Shown here in pieces: positions 8,531 to 16,459 of a stretch of DNA of 64,000 bases. The position numbers and the translations under genes were made by a program. The stretch comes from JACJXW01 sp964418125 (GTDB taxonomy: Bacteria > Bacteroidota > Bacteroidia > Chitinophagales > Saprospiraceae). A model generated the notes under the pieces. That model made no database searches and was not told the DNA's origin. It saw nothing but the letters and a program-made list of their open reading frames with translations. The stretch covers positions 62,001 through 126,000 of the forward strand of contig CAYQKY010000001.1 of the NCBI GenBank assembly GCA_964418125.1. Reading direction: 5' to 3'. Each line of letters opens with the position of its first letter. Within the stretch, counting starts at the first letter, position 1.

Positions 8531-10507
8531 ATGGAATTAACCATCAGTGAGTTGGAAAGCCGTTTCCTGGAAAGCCTGTCTCTGTTCCAAGAAGCGCCTT
8601 CTTTCAGCAAGAAAGACAAAAAGAGCCGGCTGCTCAGCCAGGCGGATATGCTTTTCCGCACGCAGGAAGGAGTGTCTTTTCTCTATGATCATATTCCCCG
8701 GATAGACGAGGCAGGCCTCTTCGAAGATTCTCCCTGGGAAGATCCGAACCACCTGGTTGCCTATCTGGTAGGAGGGACGCTTCTGGCCGGTTATCCCAAC
8801 AGTACAGTAGAAGCTCTGAGCGAATTGCGCTTGTTGGCCATTGCTGAAGGCCGGCTGGAGTATCCTTCTTTTTCGGCAGCGCAGGCCCGCGCCTTCCTGG
8901 AGGATATGCTGGTTGCCAATTTTGAGCTGGCCTATGAAGACTTTTCCGAAAAGGCGTGGGAAGGATATGCCAGGGGAGAACTGGAGAAGATCCGCCTGCT
9001 TTTCAACCTCATTCACCAACATGTTCCTTTGGACGGCCTCAAGCACAAAATTGCCGAAGCCATAGAAGTCCTTTCTGAACACCGCCCCATCGTAGTGACG
9101 AAGATAAAACGCATGCTGGCGGTGATCCACAAGCAATTGAAGCTGGACGAAACGCATCCCGACGGGCGCCGCCTGCTGAAATTCGTAAACGCGGTTTACA
9201 GGCCAACGGCGGCGGCGGAACAGTACCGCAAGTTGGAGGATTACAGCCGGTTCCTGGAAAGGTCGCACAAGGGCAGGCTGCAGGAAGAAAGCGAGCAGGT
9301 CGGGGAACAGATGGCAACAACCGGCCTGGTATCCGACTATCAGGTGGTGCTTCTGCGGTACGCCGTGCGCCAATATCCGGGGCTTGTTCCGCGCATTCTG
9401 CACCTCAATGCACATGGCGTTGCGGAGTACGAACGGCACGAGGCTTTTGTAGCTTTGCTCGTTCAGGAGTTCATCGTTTCCGGCAACAAGCAGGCGGTTT
9501 ATGGCCTGGCGCGGGTATTGCAGCGCAACCTCCTTTCCCGGCGAGTGGCCTGGCATGCTTTCAACCGCCTCATCCGCGTGGAAGTCCATCCGGAGGTAGC
9601 CGAAAACCTGCTGAAAGGGAACTTTTCCGACGATGAGGTTACGCCCGCTCAATTGCTCATCGGAGGCGCCCTCTGTGCTCTGGGGCAACCCCTCGGCGTG
9701 CGGCAGGGCAACAACCCCACCTGCCAGTCGGCAAGGGGCATCAGCATGTGGAGCCGCCACGCTCCGGGAAAACTGATCAACCTCCTGATCGATACGGCAA
9801 CGAGTAATAATGTGGTGTTCCGGTACGAGGGCGAGTTGGTCGAATCTTCCAAGACAGGAGCGGGCCTGGCCCGGCAGTTCGACTACAAACTGGACCCCGT
9901 CTCCATCGTCCTGGTGCCCCACCTCGACAAGATATACAACGAAATGATGAAACGGGCGGCCGTAAAGCACCTCGGTGTCGACCCGCACATTTCTGTAAAT
10001 CCCGCTTTTTACGGGCACTGGATACAGACCGGGTTCCGGTCTGTGTACAACCCGGTGACCGGCCGGATTGAAAGGTTTGAAGACTTCGTGCGCATTTTCT
10101 ATGCGTCTTTCCACCCGGAATACAATGGCGGGCACCACCTGATCTACCCGGTTCCGCTGGGCATTTTCATTACCGACGCTAACGCCACCATGCTCGGTTA
10201 TCATGCCATTTCCCTGCTGCGCATCGAAAAGTCACCGGCTGGAGAATGGCGGGCCTACTTCTTCAACCCCAACAGCGAGGGGCGGCAGAACTGGGGGCAG
10301 GGCATACAGCCTTCCGTCTCCGGGAACGGCGAATACCACGGAGAGTCCTCCCTGCCTGTTCATCAGTTCGCTTCCCGGGTGTATGCCTACCACTACAATA
10401 ACCTGCGCCTGGATGGCAAACAGGAAGATGTGCCGGGAGAGGCAGTGGCTTCCGTAGAGCGGCTGGCCCGAGAGAGCTGGGGAAGGAAGTACCAGTGGAG
10501 CCTGTGA
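8531..10507 (+). CDS. uncharacterised protein with papain-like Gln-Cys-His-Asn residues
   Basis: A 658-residue protein that I do not recognise as a named family. The first 370 residues are mainly helical and repetitive in feel. The C-terminal 280 residues contain RQGNNPTCQSARG with Cys398 and a glutamine exactly six residues before it. GYHAISL follows with His558, then AYFFNPNSEG with Asn579. Gln, Cys, His and Asn in this order and spacing resemble papain and transglutaminase-type enzymes, where Gln forms the oxyanion hole. There is no signal peptide, so it should be cytosolic. It starts 45 bp after the ATP-grasp gene. It could be an amidase, peptidase or acyltransferase acting on the ligase product; this is inference. 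Confidence 0.6.
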   Translation: MELTISELESRFLESLSLFQEAPSFSKKDKKSRLLSQADMLFRTQEGVSFLYDHIPRIDEAGLFEDSPWEDPNHLVAYLVGGTLLAGYPNSTVEALSELRLLAIAEGRLEYPSFSAAQARAFLEDMLVANFELAYEDFSEKAWEGYARGELEKIRLLFNLIHQHVPLDGLKHKIAEAIEVLSEHRPIVVTKIKRMLAVIHKQLKLDETHPDGRRLLKFVNAVYRPTAAAEQYRKLEDYSRFLERSHKGRLQEESEQVGEQMATTGLVSDYQVVLLRYAVRQYPGLVPRILHLNAHGVAEYERHEAFVALLVQEFIVSGNKQAVYGLARVLQRNLLSRRVAWHAFNRLIRVEVHPEVAENLLKGNFSDDEVTPAQLLIGGALCALGQPLGVRQGNNPTCQSARGISMWSRHAPGKLINLLIDTATSNNVVFRYEGELVESSKTGAGLARQFDYKLDPVSIVLVPHLDKIYNEMMKRAAVKHLGVDPHISVNPAFYGHWIQTGFRSVYNPVTGRIERFEDFVRIFYASFHPEYNGGHHLIYPVPLGIFITDANATMLGYHAISLLRIEKSPAGEWRAYFFNPNSEGRQNWGQGIQPSVSGNGEYHGESSLPVHQFASRVYAYHYNNLRLDGKQEDVPGEAVASVERLARESWGRKYQWSL

Positions 10508-10589
10508 TGAGGGAGTGAAGGAATGAATTAATGAATGGGCCGGCCCTGGAGCTTATGCCCTTTTTTTTAAATTAACTGATCCTGTTGCA

Positions 10590-11789
10590 ATGACACAATC
10601 CCATCATTCTCATTACGATGCCTTCGTCAGGAACGTCAGGCACTCGTCGCGCATCGAGCTGAGCCAGTCCGCTTTGAAAAAGAACATCAACTTTCTACAG
10701 AAGAAGCTTGGGCCTCATCCGCGCTATTCCGCCGTGATAAAGGCCAACGCTTACGGCCACGGCATTCCGCAGATGGTGCGCATGCTGGAGAAGTGCGGCG
10801 TGAACCATTTTTCGGCCGCCTCGGCCTATGAAGCTGAAGAAGTGCTCGAATATTGCTCGAATGGCTGCGACATCATGATCATGGGTATACTTTATGACCA
10901 GGATATCGAGTGGGCAATTGGCAACGGCATCGAATTCTATGTTTTTAATTACGATAGGTTGCAGTTGGTCCTGGAAAAGGCAAAAAAGCTGAAGAAAAAA
11001 GCCAAAGTACACCTGGAGGTAGAGACCGGTACCAACCGCACCGGTATGACAGAACCCTGGTTCAAAAAATCCGTGGCCTTTCTCAAAAGGCATGAGGAGC
11101 ATTTTCTGTTTCAGGGCGTATGCACCCACCTGGGCGGCGCCGAATCCCGCAGCAATCAGTTTCGGATCGATCAGCAGATCAAGCGTTACAAGCAATATCT
11201 GGCCGAACTGAAGAAGCGAAAGTTTATGCCCACCTACCGCCACATCGCCTGTTCGGCGGCTGTGCTGGCCATGCCGGAAACCCACTACGACCTCGTTCGG
11301 GTGGGAGTGGCCACTTACGGGTTCTGGCCCAGCCCCGAAATTTACTATCAGCACCTTCAGGAAGTGGGGAAAGATAAAGACGCGCCGATGAACCGCATCA
11401 TCTCCTGGAAAACGGATGTGATGGACATCAAGGACGTGCCCAAAGGAGAATTTATCGGATATGGCACTGCATTTCAGGCGCCGCGCGAAATGCGCGTGGC
11501 GGTCATACCGCTTGGGTACAGCAATGGTTATCCCCGGGGGCAGTCCAATACGGGCCATGTGCTCATCCGCGGCCGCAAGGCGCTCATTACAGGCCTGATC
11601 AATATGAACCTTTTCATGGTGGATGTTACGGATATTCCGGGAGTAGAGATCGGCGATGAGGTCGTCCTGTTGGGCAAACAGAGGAACAATACCATTCCCG
11701 TAAGCTCTTTCACCAACTACACACAATTGATCAACAACGAAATGCTGAGCCGCCTGCCGATGGCTATTCCTCGCCGCATTGTGAAGTAA
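10590..11789 (+). CDS. alanine racemase-family PLP enzyme with altered substrate loop
   Basis: Fold-type III PLP racemase, 399 residues. The PLP lysine is Lys51 in AVIKANAYGHG. The second catalytic residue, a tyrosine, is Tyr291 in FIGYGTAF, and ETGTNRTGM carries the arginine near the PLP phenol. The loop that reads Cys-Met-Asp in ordinary Alr (contacting the substrate carboxylate from the other subunit) reads Asn338-Met339-Asn340 here. The first 20 residues are an extra His-rich tail. It lies 82 bp after the papain-like gene and 32 bp before argB. Racemisation is likely, but substrate may be larger or basic, for example ornithine, not alanine; that is inference. Confidence 0.8.
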   Translation: MTQSHHSHYDAFVRNVRHSSRIELSQSALKKNINFLQKKLGPHPRYSAVIKANAYGHGIPQMVRMLEKCGVNHFSAASAYEAEEVLEYCSNGCDIMIMGILYDQDIEWAIGNGIEFYVFNYDRLQLVLEKAKKLKKKAKVHLEVETGTNRTGMTEPWFKKSVAFLKRHEEHFLFQGVCTHLGGAESRSNQFRIDQQIKRYKQYLAELKKRKFMPTYRHIACSAAVLAMPETHYDLVRVGVATYGFWPSPEIYYQHLQEVGKDKDAPMNRIISWKTDVMDIKDVPKGEFIGYGTAFQAPREMRVAVIPLGYSNGYPRGQSNTGHVLIRGRKALITGLINMNLFMVDVTDIPGVEIGDEVVLLGKQRNNTIPVSSFTNYTQLINNEMLSRLPMAIPRRIVK

Positions 11790-11821
11790 ATAAACAAAAA
11801 GTGTTTTAATAGCTCAATATC

Positions 11822-12646
11822 ATGAAGGAAAAACCACTTATTTTGATAAAATATGGCGGAAATGCCATGTTGAGTGAACGTCTTAAGCAATCAGTCGTTC
11901 AAAATATTTGGAGGCTTCATTCAGAGGGGTATCATATTGTTCTCGTTCACGGGGGCGGCCCCTTCATAAAAAAGATATTGGAACTGGTAGAAATTGAGTC
12001 TGAATTCATAGAAGGACACCGCAAAACTTCCACCGAAGCGCTAAAATACATAGAGATGGCGCTGAAAGGTGAAGTTAACGGAAGCCTCGTGAACCTTCTG
12101 AATAAAGCCGGGCTGAGAGCTGTCGGCCTTTCCGGCAAGGATGGGCGGATGGTAACTGCCCGCAAACGCTACCACCTCAGTGTACAGAATGGCCGGGAAG
12201 TAAAACACGACCTCGGCCAGGTCGGTGATGTGGAAGCGGTGGATACTACCCTGCTGAACACCCTTCTGGAAAAGGATTATCTGCCGGCCGTTACCTGTAT
12301 CGCTTCCGATGAATCGGGCAAAGATTACAATATAAACGCCGACATGTTCGCCGGCAGCCTGGCCGGCGCCCTGAAAGCAACCCATTATCTGGTGCTGACC
12401 GATGTAGACGGCCTGCTTCGGGACATCGATGACCCTTCTTCTGTTATCCGGAAGCTGAAGCTGGCTGAACTGGAACCGCTCTTCGGCACGGTGATCAAAG
12501 GCGGAATGATACCCAAACTGGAATCCTGCGCGCTGGCGCTCCGGCAGGGCGCCCGTTCTGCCTTCATCATCAATGGCACTAAGCCGGAAAGTATTTTCGA
12601 GGCGGTAAACAAAGAGAAATTAACTGGAACCGAGATATGCTTATAA
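11822..12646 (+). CDS. argB: acetylglutamate kinase
   Basis: Phosphorylates N-acetylglutamate in the second step of ornithine synthesis. The 274-residue protein has the amino-acid kinase opening LILIKYGGNAM, the glycine loop VHGGGPFIKK, and the NAGK-type substrate stretch GHRKTSTEALKYIEMAL. NINADMFAGSLAGAL and the metal/ATP segment VIKGGMIPKLESC follow. It lacks the N-terminal helix of arginine-sensitive hexameric enzymes, so arginine feedback is not expected. Its last 10 bases overlap the start of argD, showing translational coupling. The upstream neighbour is the Alr-type racemase at 32 bp. Confidence 0.92.
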   Translation: MKEKPLILIKYGGNAMLSERLKQSVVQNIWRLHSEGYHIVLVHGGGPFIKKILELVEIESEFIEGHRKTSTEALKYIEMALKGEVNGSLVNLLNKAGLRAVGLSGKDGRMVTARKRYHLSVQNGREVKHDLGQVGDVEAVDTTLLNTLLEKDYLPAVTCIASDESGKDYNINADMFAGSLAGALKATHYLVLTDVDGLLRDIDDPSSVIRKLKLAELEPLFGTVIKGGMIPKLESCALALRQGARSAFIINGTKPESIFEAVNKEKLTGTEICL

Positions 12647-13836
12647 AAGAAAAAACCACAAATGCAGCCTTGCATGAGGTGGACCAAAAGTATTACCTGC
12701 CCACCTTCAAGCGCTTCCCCCTGGCTTTCCGCAGCGGGAAAGGCGCTCGTCTCTGGGATGTGGAAGGCAGAGAATATATAGACGCTCTGGCGGGGATTGC
12801 GGTGTGTAACCTGGGCCATTGCCACCCCAAAGTCGTGAAGGCCATTCAGGAGCAGGCGGAGCGGCTGATGCACATTTCCAATTTTTTCGTCAGCGAACCT
12901 CAGGTCATGTTGTCCCAAAAGCTTGTGCAGCTGTCGGGCCTGGAGCGGGTGTTCTTCTCCAACAGCGGCGCCGAGTCCGTCGAAGGCGCCATCAAGATAG
13001 CTCGCAAATATGCCTACACCAAGGGGCGCGGCGGCGGAATCATATCGATGGAAAACTCCTTTCATGGACGCACCCTGGCCACCATCGCCACCGGTAAGGA
13101 ACGCATGCAACGCGGCTTCGGGCCTATGCCTTCGGGCTTTCACAAAATACCCTTCAATAATATAGAAGCCGTTCGGGAGGCTGTCAGCGAAGACATCGCA
13201 GCCATCATCCTGGAGCCCGTTCAGGGAGAGGGCGGCGTCAATGTAGCCAAACCCTGTTACCTGCGCGCCCTGAGGGAATTGTGCGACCGGGAAAACATCG
13301 TCCTCATTTTCGATGAGATACAATGCGGCGTGGCGCGCACCGGCGAGTACTTCGCCAAGGACCACTACGAAGTGCAGCCCGATATCATGACGCTTGCCAA
13401 AGGGCTGGGCAACGGCCTGCCCGTCGGCGCTATCCTCAGCAATGAGAAGGTGAGCGGCGCCATAGAATTCGGCGACCACGGCACTACCTTCGGGGGCAAC
13501 CCCATGGCCTGCGCCGCCGGCCTGGCCACCCTCGAAGCGATCGACGAAGAGGGGCTCCTGCGCCAAACGGCCCGTAAAGGGTTCTGGCTGAAAGAAATGC
13601 TGGAGGAAAAGATCGGCCGCCATCCGGGCCTCAAACAGATCCGGGGGCTGGGCCTGATGATCGGCGTGGAGTTTGACTTCGAAACAAAACCCCTTGTCCT
13701 GAAAATGATGGAACACGGCGTGCTGGCCAACGCTACCGCCGGCAACGTCCTTCGCCTGGTGCCCCCGCTGGTGATCACCTTCGAAGAGCTGGAACGCGTG
13801 GTGGATGTGATCGCCGAGTCGTTAAACGAACTTTAA
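12637..13836 (+). CDS. argD: acetylornithine aminotransferase
   Basis: Class III PLP aminotransferase making N-acetylornithine from the semialdehyde, 399 residues. Visible motifs are FFSNSGAESVEGAIKIARKY (cofactor phosphate binding), SFHGRT, the aspartate motif LIFDEIQCGVARTG, and the PLP lysine in TLAKGLGNGLPVGA. Close relatives act on succinylornithine, gamma-aminobutyrate or ornithine, so ArgD is favoured mainly because argB, argC and argJ flank it. The ATG overlaps the argB stop. A strong hairpin region follows before argC. Confidence 0.88.
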   Translation: MLIKEKTTNAALHEVDQKYYLPTFKRFPLAFRSGKGARLWDVEGREYIDALAGIAVCNLGHCHPKVVKAIQEQAERLMHISNFFVSEPQVMLSQKLVQLSGLERVFFSNSGAESVEGAIKIARKYAYTKGRGGGIISMENSFHGRTLATIATGKERMQRGFGPMPSGFHKIPFNNIEAVREAVSEDIAAIILEPVQGEGGVNVAKPCYLRALRELCDRENIVLIFDEIQCGVARTGEYFAKDHYEVQPDIMTLAKGLGNGLPVGAILSNEKVSGAIEFGDHGTTFGGNPMACAAGLATLEAIDEEGLLRQTARKGFWLKEMLEEKIGRHPGLKQIRGLGLMIGVEFDFETKPLVLKMMEHGVLANATAGNVLRLVPPLVITFEELERVVDVIAESLNEL

Positions 13837-14062
13837 TCGGATCTTCCGGGTCTTGGAGATTTATTGAACGTAAAGCCAGGTGACATCTTTCGCCTATTCA
13901 CTGAACCTAAGTTCAGGGCACTATCTTTCAAAGGCGAAAGGTGTTATCTGGCAAATGCCGAGATAACACCTTTTTGCCCCTCAATCAACAGGAACAGGCT
14001 TTATCGCCAGGGTTTCAGAGAGGTAAAAAGATGTCGCCTCGACAAGATCTAAAAACTTATAA
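13837..14062 (+). promoter_or_regulatory. structured leader between argD and argC: candidate attenuator or riboswitch-like element
   Basis: Several pairings fit together here. AGGTGACATCTTT (13878-13890) pairs with AAAGATGTCGCCT (14027-14039) along all 13 positions, counting one G-U. CTTTCGCCT (13887-13895) pairs with AGGCGAAAG (13932-13940), enclosing a small CTGAAC/GTTCAG hairpin (13901-13916). AAAGGTGTTATCT (13937-13949) pairs with AGATAACACCTTT (13961-13973), ending in five T. The second pairing takes bases from both of the others, so they cannot all form at once, as in a terminator/antiterminator switch. A MITE with 13-bp end repeats is the alternative. A 62-codon frame crossing it is dictated by the repeats and is probably not a gene. 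Confidence 0.55.
13937..13975 (+). terminator. intrinsic terminator-like hairpin inside the arg operon
   Basis: A 13-bp perfect stem (AAAGGTGTTATCT with AGATAACACCTTT) and an 11-nt loop that itself contains GGC/GCC, with T residues at 13971-13975. It lies 100 bp after argD and 88 bp before argC, so it would reduce or condition argCJ transcription. Confidence 0.6.
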
Positions 14063-15097
14063 ATGATCAAAACAGGAATTGTCGGCGCTACCGGATACAC
14101 CGGCTCGGAACTGGTACGGCTGTTGTACAACCACCCCGAAGTCGATATACAAATAATAACTTCCGAAAGCCGGAAAGGAGAACTTTTCTCAGATGTCCAC
14201 CCCCACTTTCAGGGATTGGCGGACCATGAGCTGCAACCGGCCTACAAGGTGCTGGACGCCGGCCTCGACGCCGTCTTTCTGGCCCTCCCGCATGGCGTTT
14301 CCATGGAATATGTCGAAAAGTATGAAGGGGCTGACTTTCGGGTGATCGACCTGTCGGGAGATTTCCGCCTTTCCACACCCGATGTTTACGAATCCTGGTA
14401 TTCTAAAAAGCACTCCTATCCGCAGGGGTTTGAAAAAGCCGTTTACGGCTTGCCGGAACTGCACCGCGAGGAGATCCGAAACTCCCGCCTGGTGGCAAAT
14501 CCGGGTTGCTACCCCACCAGCGCCATTCTGGGCCTGGCGCCTCTGGTGAAAGCCAATATCGTTATTCCGGGAGAGATCGTGATCGATTCCAAATCGGGAG
14601 TGACCGGCGCGGGGGTGAAGGCAAAACCGACGACCCATTACTCCAATGTCAGTGATAACTTTAAAGCATATGGCCTGAAACGACACCGCCACACCGTCGA
14701 GATCGAAGAGCAGTTGTCGGGGCTCTCTTCCGATGGCCCAATGACCCTGCAGTTCACTCCTCACCTATTACCGGTCGACCGCGGTATCCTGTCGACCATC
14801 TATTCCCGGCCCAGGGAAGGAGTGACGAAAAACCAGCTCCTGTCCCTGTACTCAGAATTCTATGGCGGCCACCCTTTCGTTCGGATCCGGAAAGAACCTC
14901 CGGCGCTCAAAGACGTACGGGGTTCCAACTTCTGCGACCTTTACGTCACTTATGATGAACGAACGAACCGCATCATTACCCTCTCCGTTATTGACAATCT
15001 CGTCAAAGGGGCGGCGGGGCAGGCCATGCAGAATATGAACCTGATGTTTGGCCTGGAAGAGAAAGTTGGGTTTACGGCTGTGCCGTTGAACCCATAA
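14063..15097 (+). CDS. argC: N-acetyl-gamma-glutamyl-phosphate reductase
   Basis: NADPH-dependent reductase of the third ornithine-synthesis step, 344 residues. The Rossmann loop GIVGATGYTGSELVRLL is at the N-terminus and the catalytic cysteine is in the signature NPGCYPTSAILGL. The C-terminal part carries HRHTVEIEEQL and FTPHLLPVDRGILSTIY, typical of type 1 ArgC. The ATG at 14063 lies just after the structured leader. argJ follows after 87 bp that contain a copy of the palindromic hairpin element. Confidence 0.95.
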   Translation: MIKTGIVGATGYTGSELVRLLYNHPEVDIQIITSESRKGELFSDVHPHFQGLADHELQPAYKVLDAGLDAVFLALPHGVSMEYVEKYEGADFRVIDLSGDFRLSTPDVYESWYSKKHSYPQGFEKAVYGLPELHREEIRNSRLVANPGCYPTSAILGLAPLVKANIVIPGEIVIDSKSGVTGAGVKAKPTTHYSNVSDNFKAYGLKRHRHTVEIEEQLSGLSSDGPMTLQFTPHLLPVDRGILSTIYSRPREGVTKNQLLSLYSEFYGGHPFVRIRKEPPALKDVRGSNFCDLYVTYDERTNRIITLSVIDNLVKGAAGQAMQNMNLMFGLEEKVGFTAVPLNP

Positions 15098-15106
15098 AAT
15101 ATTATA

Positions 15107-15154
15107 GACCTGACAAGTTTTCCGACGGACGCCTGGAAGTAAACCTGTCAAGTC
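15107..15154. repeat. palindromic hairpin element, copy 2
   Basis: Arms GACCTGACAAGTTT (15107-15120) and AAACCTGTCAAGTC (15141-15154) pair at 12 of 14 positions and match copy 1 at 2580-2627. The loop is also GC-rich and shares a TTTCCG-like start. It sits between argC and argJ, where it could act on transcript processing, although its presence elsewhere favours a dispersed repeat. Confidence 0.75.
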
Positions 15155-15184
15155 TCACCAACAGAAAATAATCTGACAAAAGAA

Positions 15185-16396
15185 ATGATAAAGAATCTAA
15201 CCAATGTCCGGGGCATCCAGTGCTGGGGCGCCCACATCGGCATTAAATCCATGCGGAGAGACCTGGCGATCATCTACTCGGAAGTTCCCGCCAGCGCGGC
15301 CTGTACGTTTACCCAGAACAAGGTCGTTGCCGAGCCGGTCAAAGTATCCCAAGAACATATGAAAGGCGGCCGTGCGCAGGCCATCGTCTGCAATGCCGGA
15401 AACGCCAACGCCTGCACCGGCGAGCAGGGCCGCCGGGGCGCCGAAGCCATGGTGGAAGCCATGGCCGAATCGCTGGGCATAGAAAAAGAACTGGTGCTGG
15501 TGGCCTCCACCGGCCTGATCGGCGAGCCTTTTCCCACGGAGGAGGTGGTAAAGGGAATAAAAGAGAACGTCGGTAAGCTGTCCAATGACTCCAAAGCGGG
15601 TTCTTTCGCCGCCAACGCCATCCTGACGACTGATACCTTTCCCAAAGAAGGCTTCCTCGATTTTAAGCTGGGCGACACCACCATCAACATCGCCGGCATC
15701 GCCAAAGGGTCGGGGATGATCCACCCCAATATGGCCACTATGCTGAGCTTCATCGTCAGCGATATTGCCATTAAACCTAAAGTGCTGAGAAAAGCAGTCC
15801 GCCAAAGTGTAGACCGCTCTTTCAATATGATCACGGTCGACGGGGACACCTCCACCAACGATATGGTGGCCGTGCTGTGCAACGGCCTGGCCGGCAATGA
15901 CCCTATTGAATCGGTCAAAGACGAACGCTATCCGTTGTTCCAGCAAAAACTGGAAGAGATGATGATCCACCTGGCCAAGCTGATCGTTTCCGACGGGGAG
16001 GGCTCTTCCAAGTTCATCGAGTACAAGGTCACCGGCGCACCGGATGAAAGCACCGCCCGGCAGCTCGTGCGCGCCATTTCGGACTCTTCGCTGGTCAAAA
16101 CCGCCATGTTCGGCCGCGACCCCAACTGGGGGCGTATCATCTGCGCCGGCGGCAATGCCGGCGTGCCGTTCGATTATACCACCGTCGACCTTTATCTGGG
16201 AGATAACGATACCCTGGTGCAGGTACTGGAAAAAGGCCGCCCGGCGGAATTCGACCGCAATAAGGTCAAGCGGCTGTTGCGGGAGTCGCACCTGCGCGTC
16301 CTCCTTAATATGAACGGCGGCGAGGGCGAGAGCGTCGGCTGGGGAACCGACCTGACGACGGATTATGTGTTGTTTAATTCGGTGTATACGACCTGA
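15185..16396 (+). CDS. argJ: glutamate N-acetyltransferase / ornithine acetyltransferase
   Basis: Transfers acetyl from N-acetylornithine to glutamate, closing the cyclic ornithine pathway, 403 residues. The precursor self-cleaves; the conserved site is visible as KGSGMIHPNMATML, where the threonine becomes the nucleophile. GNANACTGEQG and VDGDTSTNDMVAVL are further family motifs. If bifunctional it can also use acetyl-CoA for the first step, making argJ, B, C and D sufficient for glutamate to ornithine. ArgJ is worth noting because Bacteroides is known to use succinylated intermediates. No argF, argG or argH follows. Confidence 0.95.
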   Translation: MIKNLTNVRGIQCWGAHIGIKSMRRDLAIIYSEVPASAACTFTQNKVVAEPVKVSQEHMKGGRAQAIVCNAGNANACTGEQGRRGAEAMVEAMAESLGIEKELVLVASTGLIGEPFPTEEVVKGIKENVGKLSNDSKAGSFAANAILTTDTFPKEGFLDFKLGDTTINIAGIAKGSGMIHPNMATMLSFIVSDIAIKPKVLRKAVRQSVDRSFNMITVDGDTSTNDMVAVLCNGLAGNDPIESVKDERYPLFQQKLEEMMIHLAKLIVSDGEGSSKFIEYKVTGAPDESTARQLVRAISDSSLVKTAMFGRDPNWGRIICAGGNAGVPFDYTTVDLYLGDNDTLVQVLEKGRPAEFDRNKVKRLLRESHLRVLLNMNGGEGESVGWGTDLTTDYVLFNSVYTT

Positions 16397-16401
16397 CACG
16401 C

Positions 16402-16454
16402 TTGTTGTTATTTGTTGGCTGCTCAGAATAGGGCCGGCCAACAAATAACAACAA
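16402..16454. terminator. bidirectional terminator between argJ and uvrB
   Basis: An 18-bp perfect inverted repeat, TTGTTGTTATTTGTTGGC (16402-16419) and GCCAACAAATAACAACAA (16437-16454), followed by an A-run on the plus strand that is a T-run for the opposite reading. It lies between the converging argJ and uvrB genes. Confidence 0.75.
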
Positions 16455-16459
16455 AAAAA

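Noticed and set aside
8537..10204. 555-codon minus-strand frame opposite the papain-like gene
   Set aside because: Antisense shadow: the plus-strand frame has good protein composition and catalytic-type motifs, the minus frame does not.
12385..13716. 443-codon minus-strand frame opposite argD
   Set aside because: Antisense to a convincing aminotransferase with all its motifs.
13864..14052. 62-codon frame between argD and argC
   Set aside because: Its codons are fixed by the stems of the structured leader, it starts with TTG, and the protein has no recognisable pattern.
7265..16396. LysW/ArgW-type carrier-protein pathway
   Set aside because: No small acidic carrier-protein gene with the EDWGE-like end is present, and ArgJ implies acetyl protection instead.
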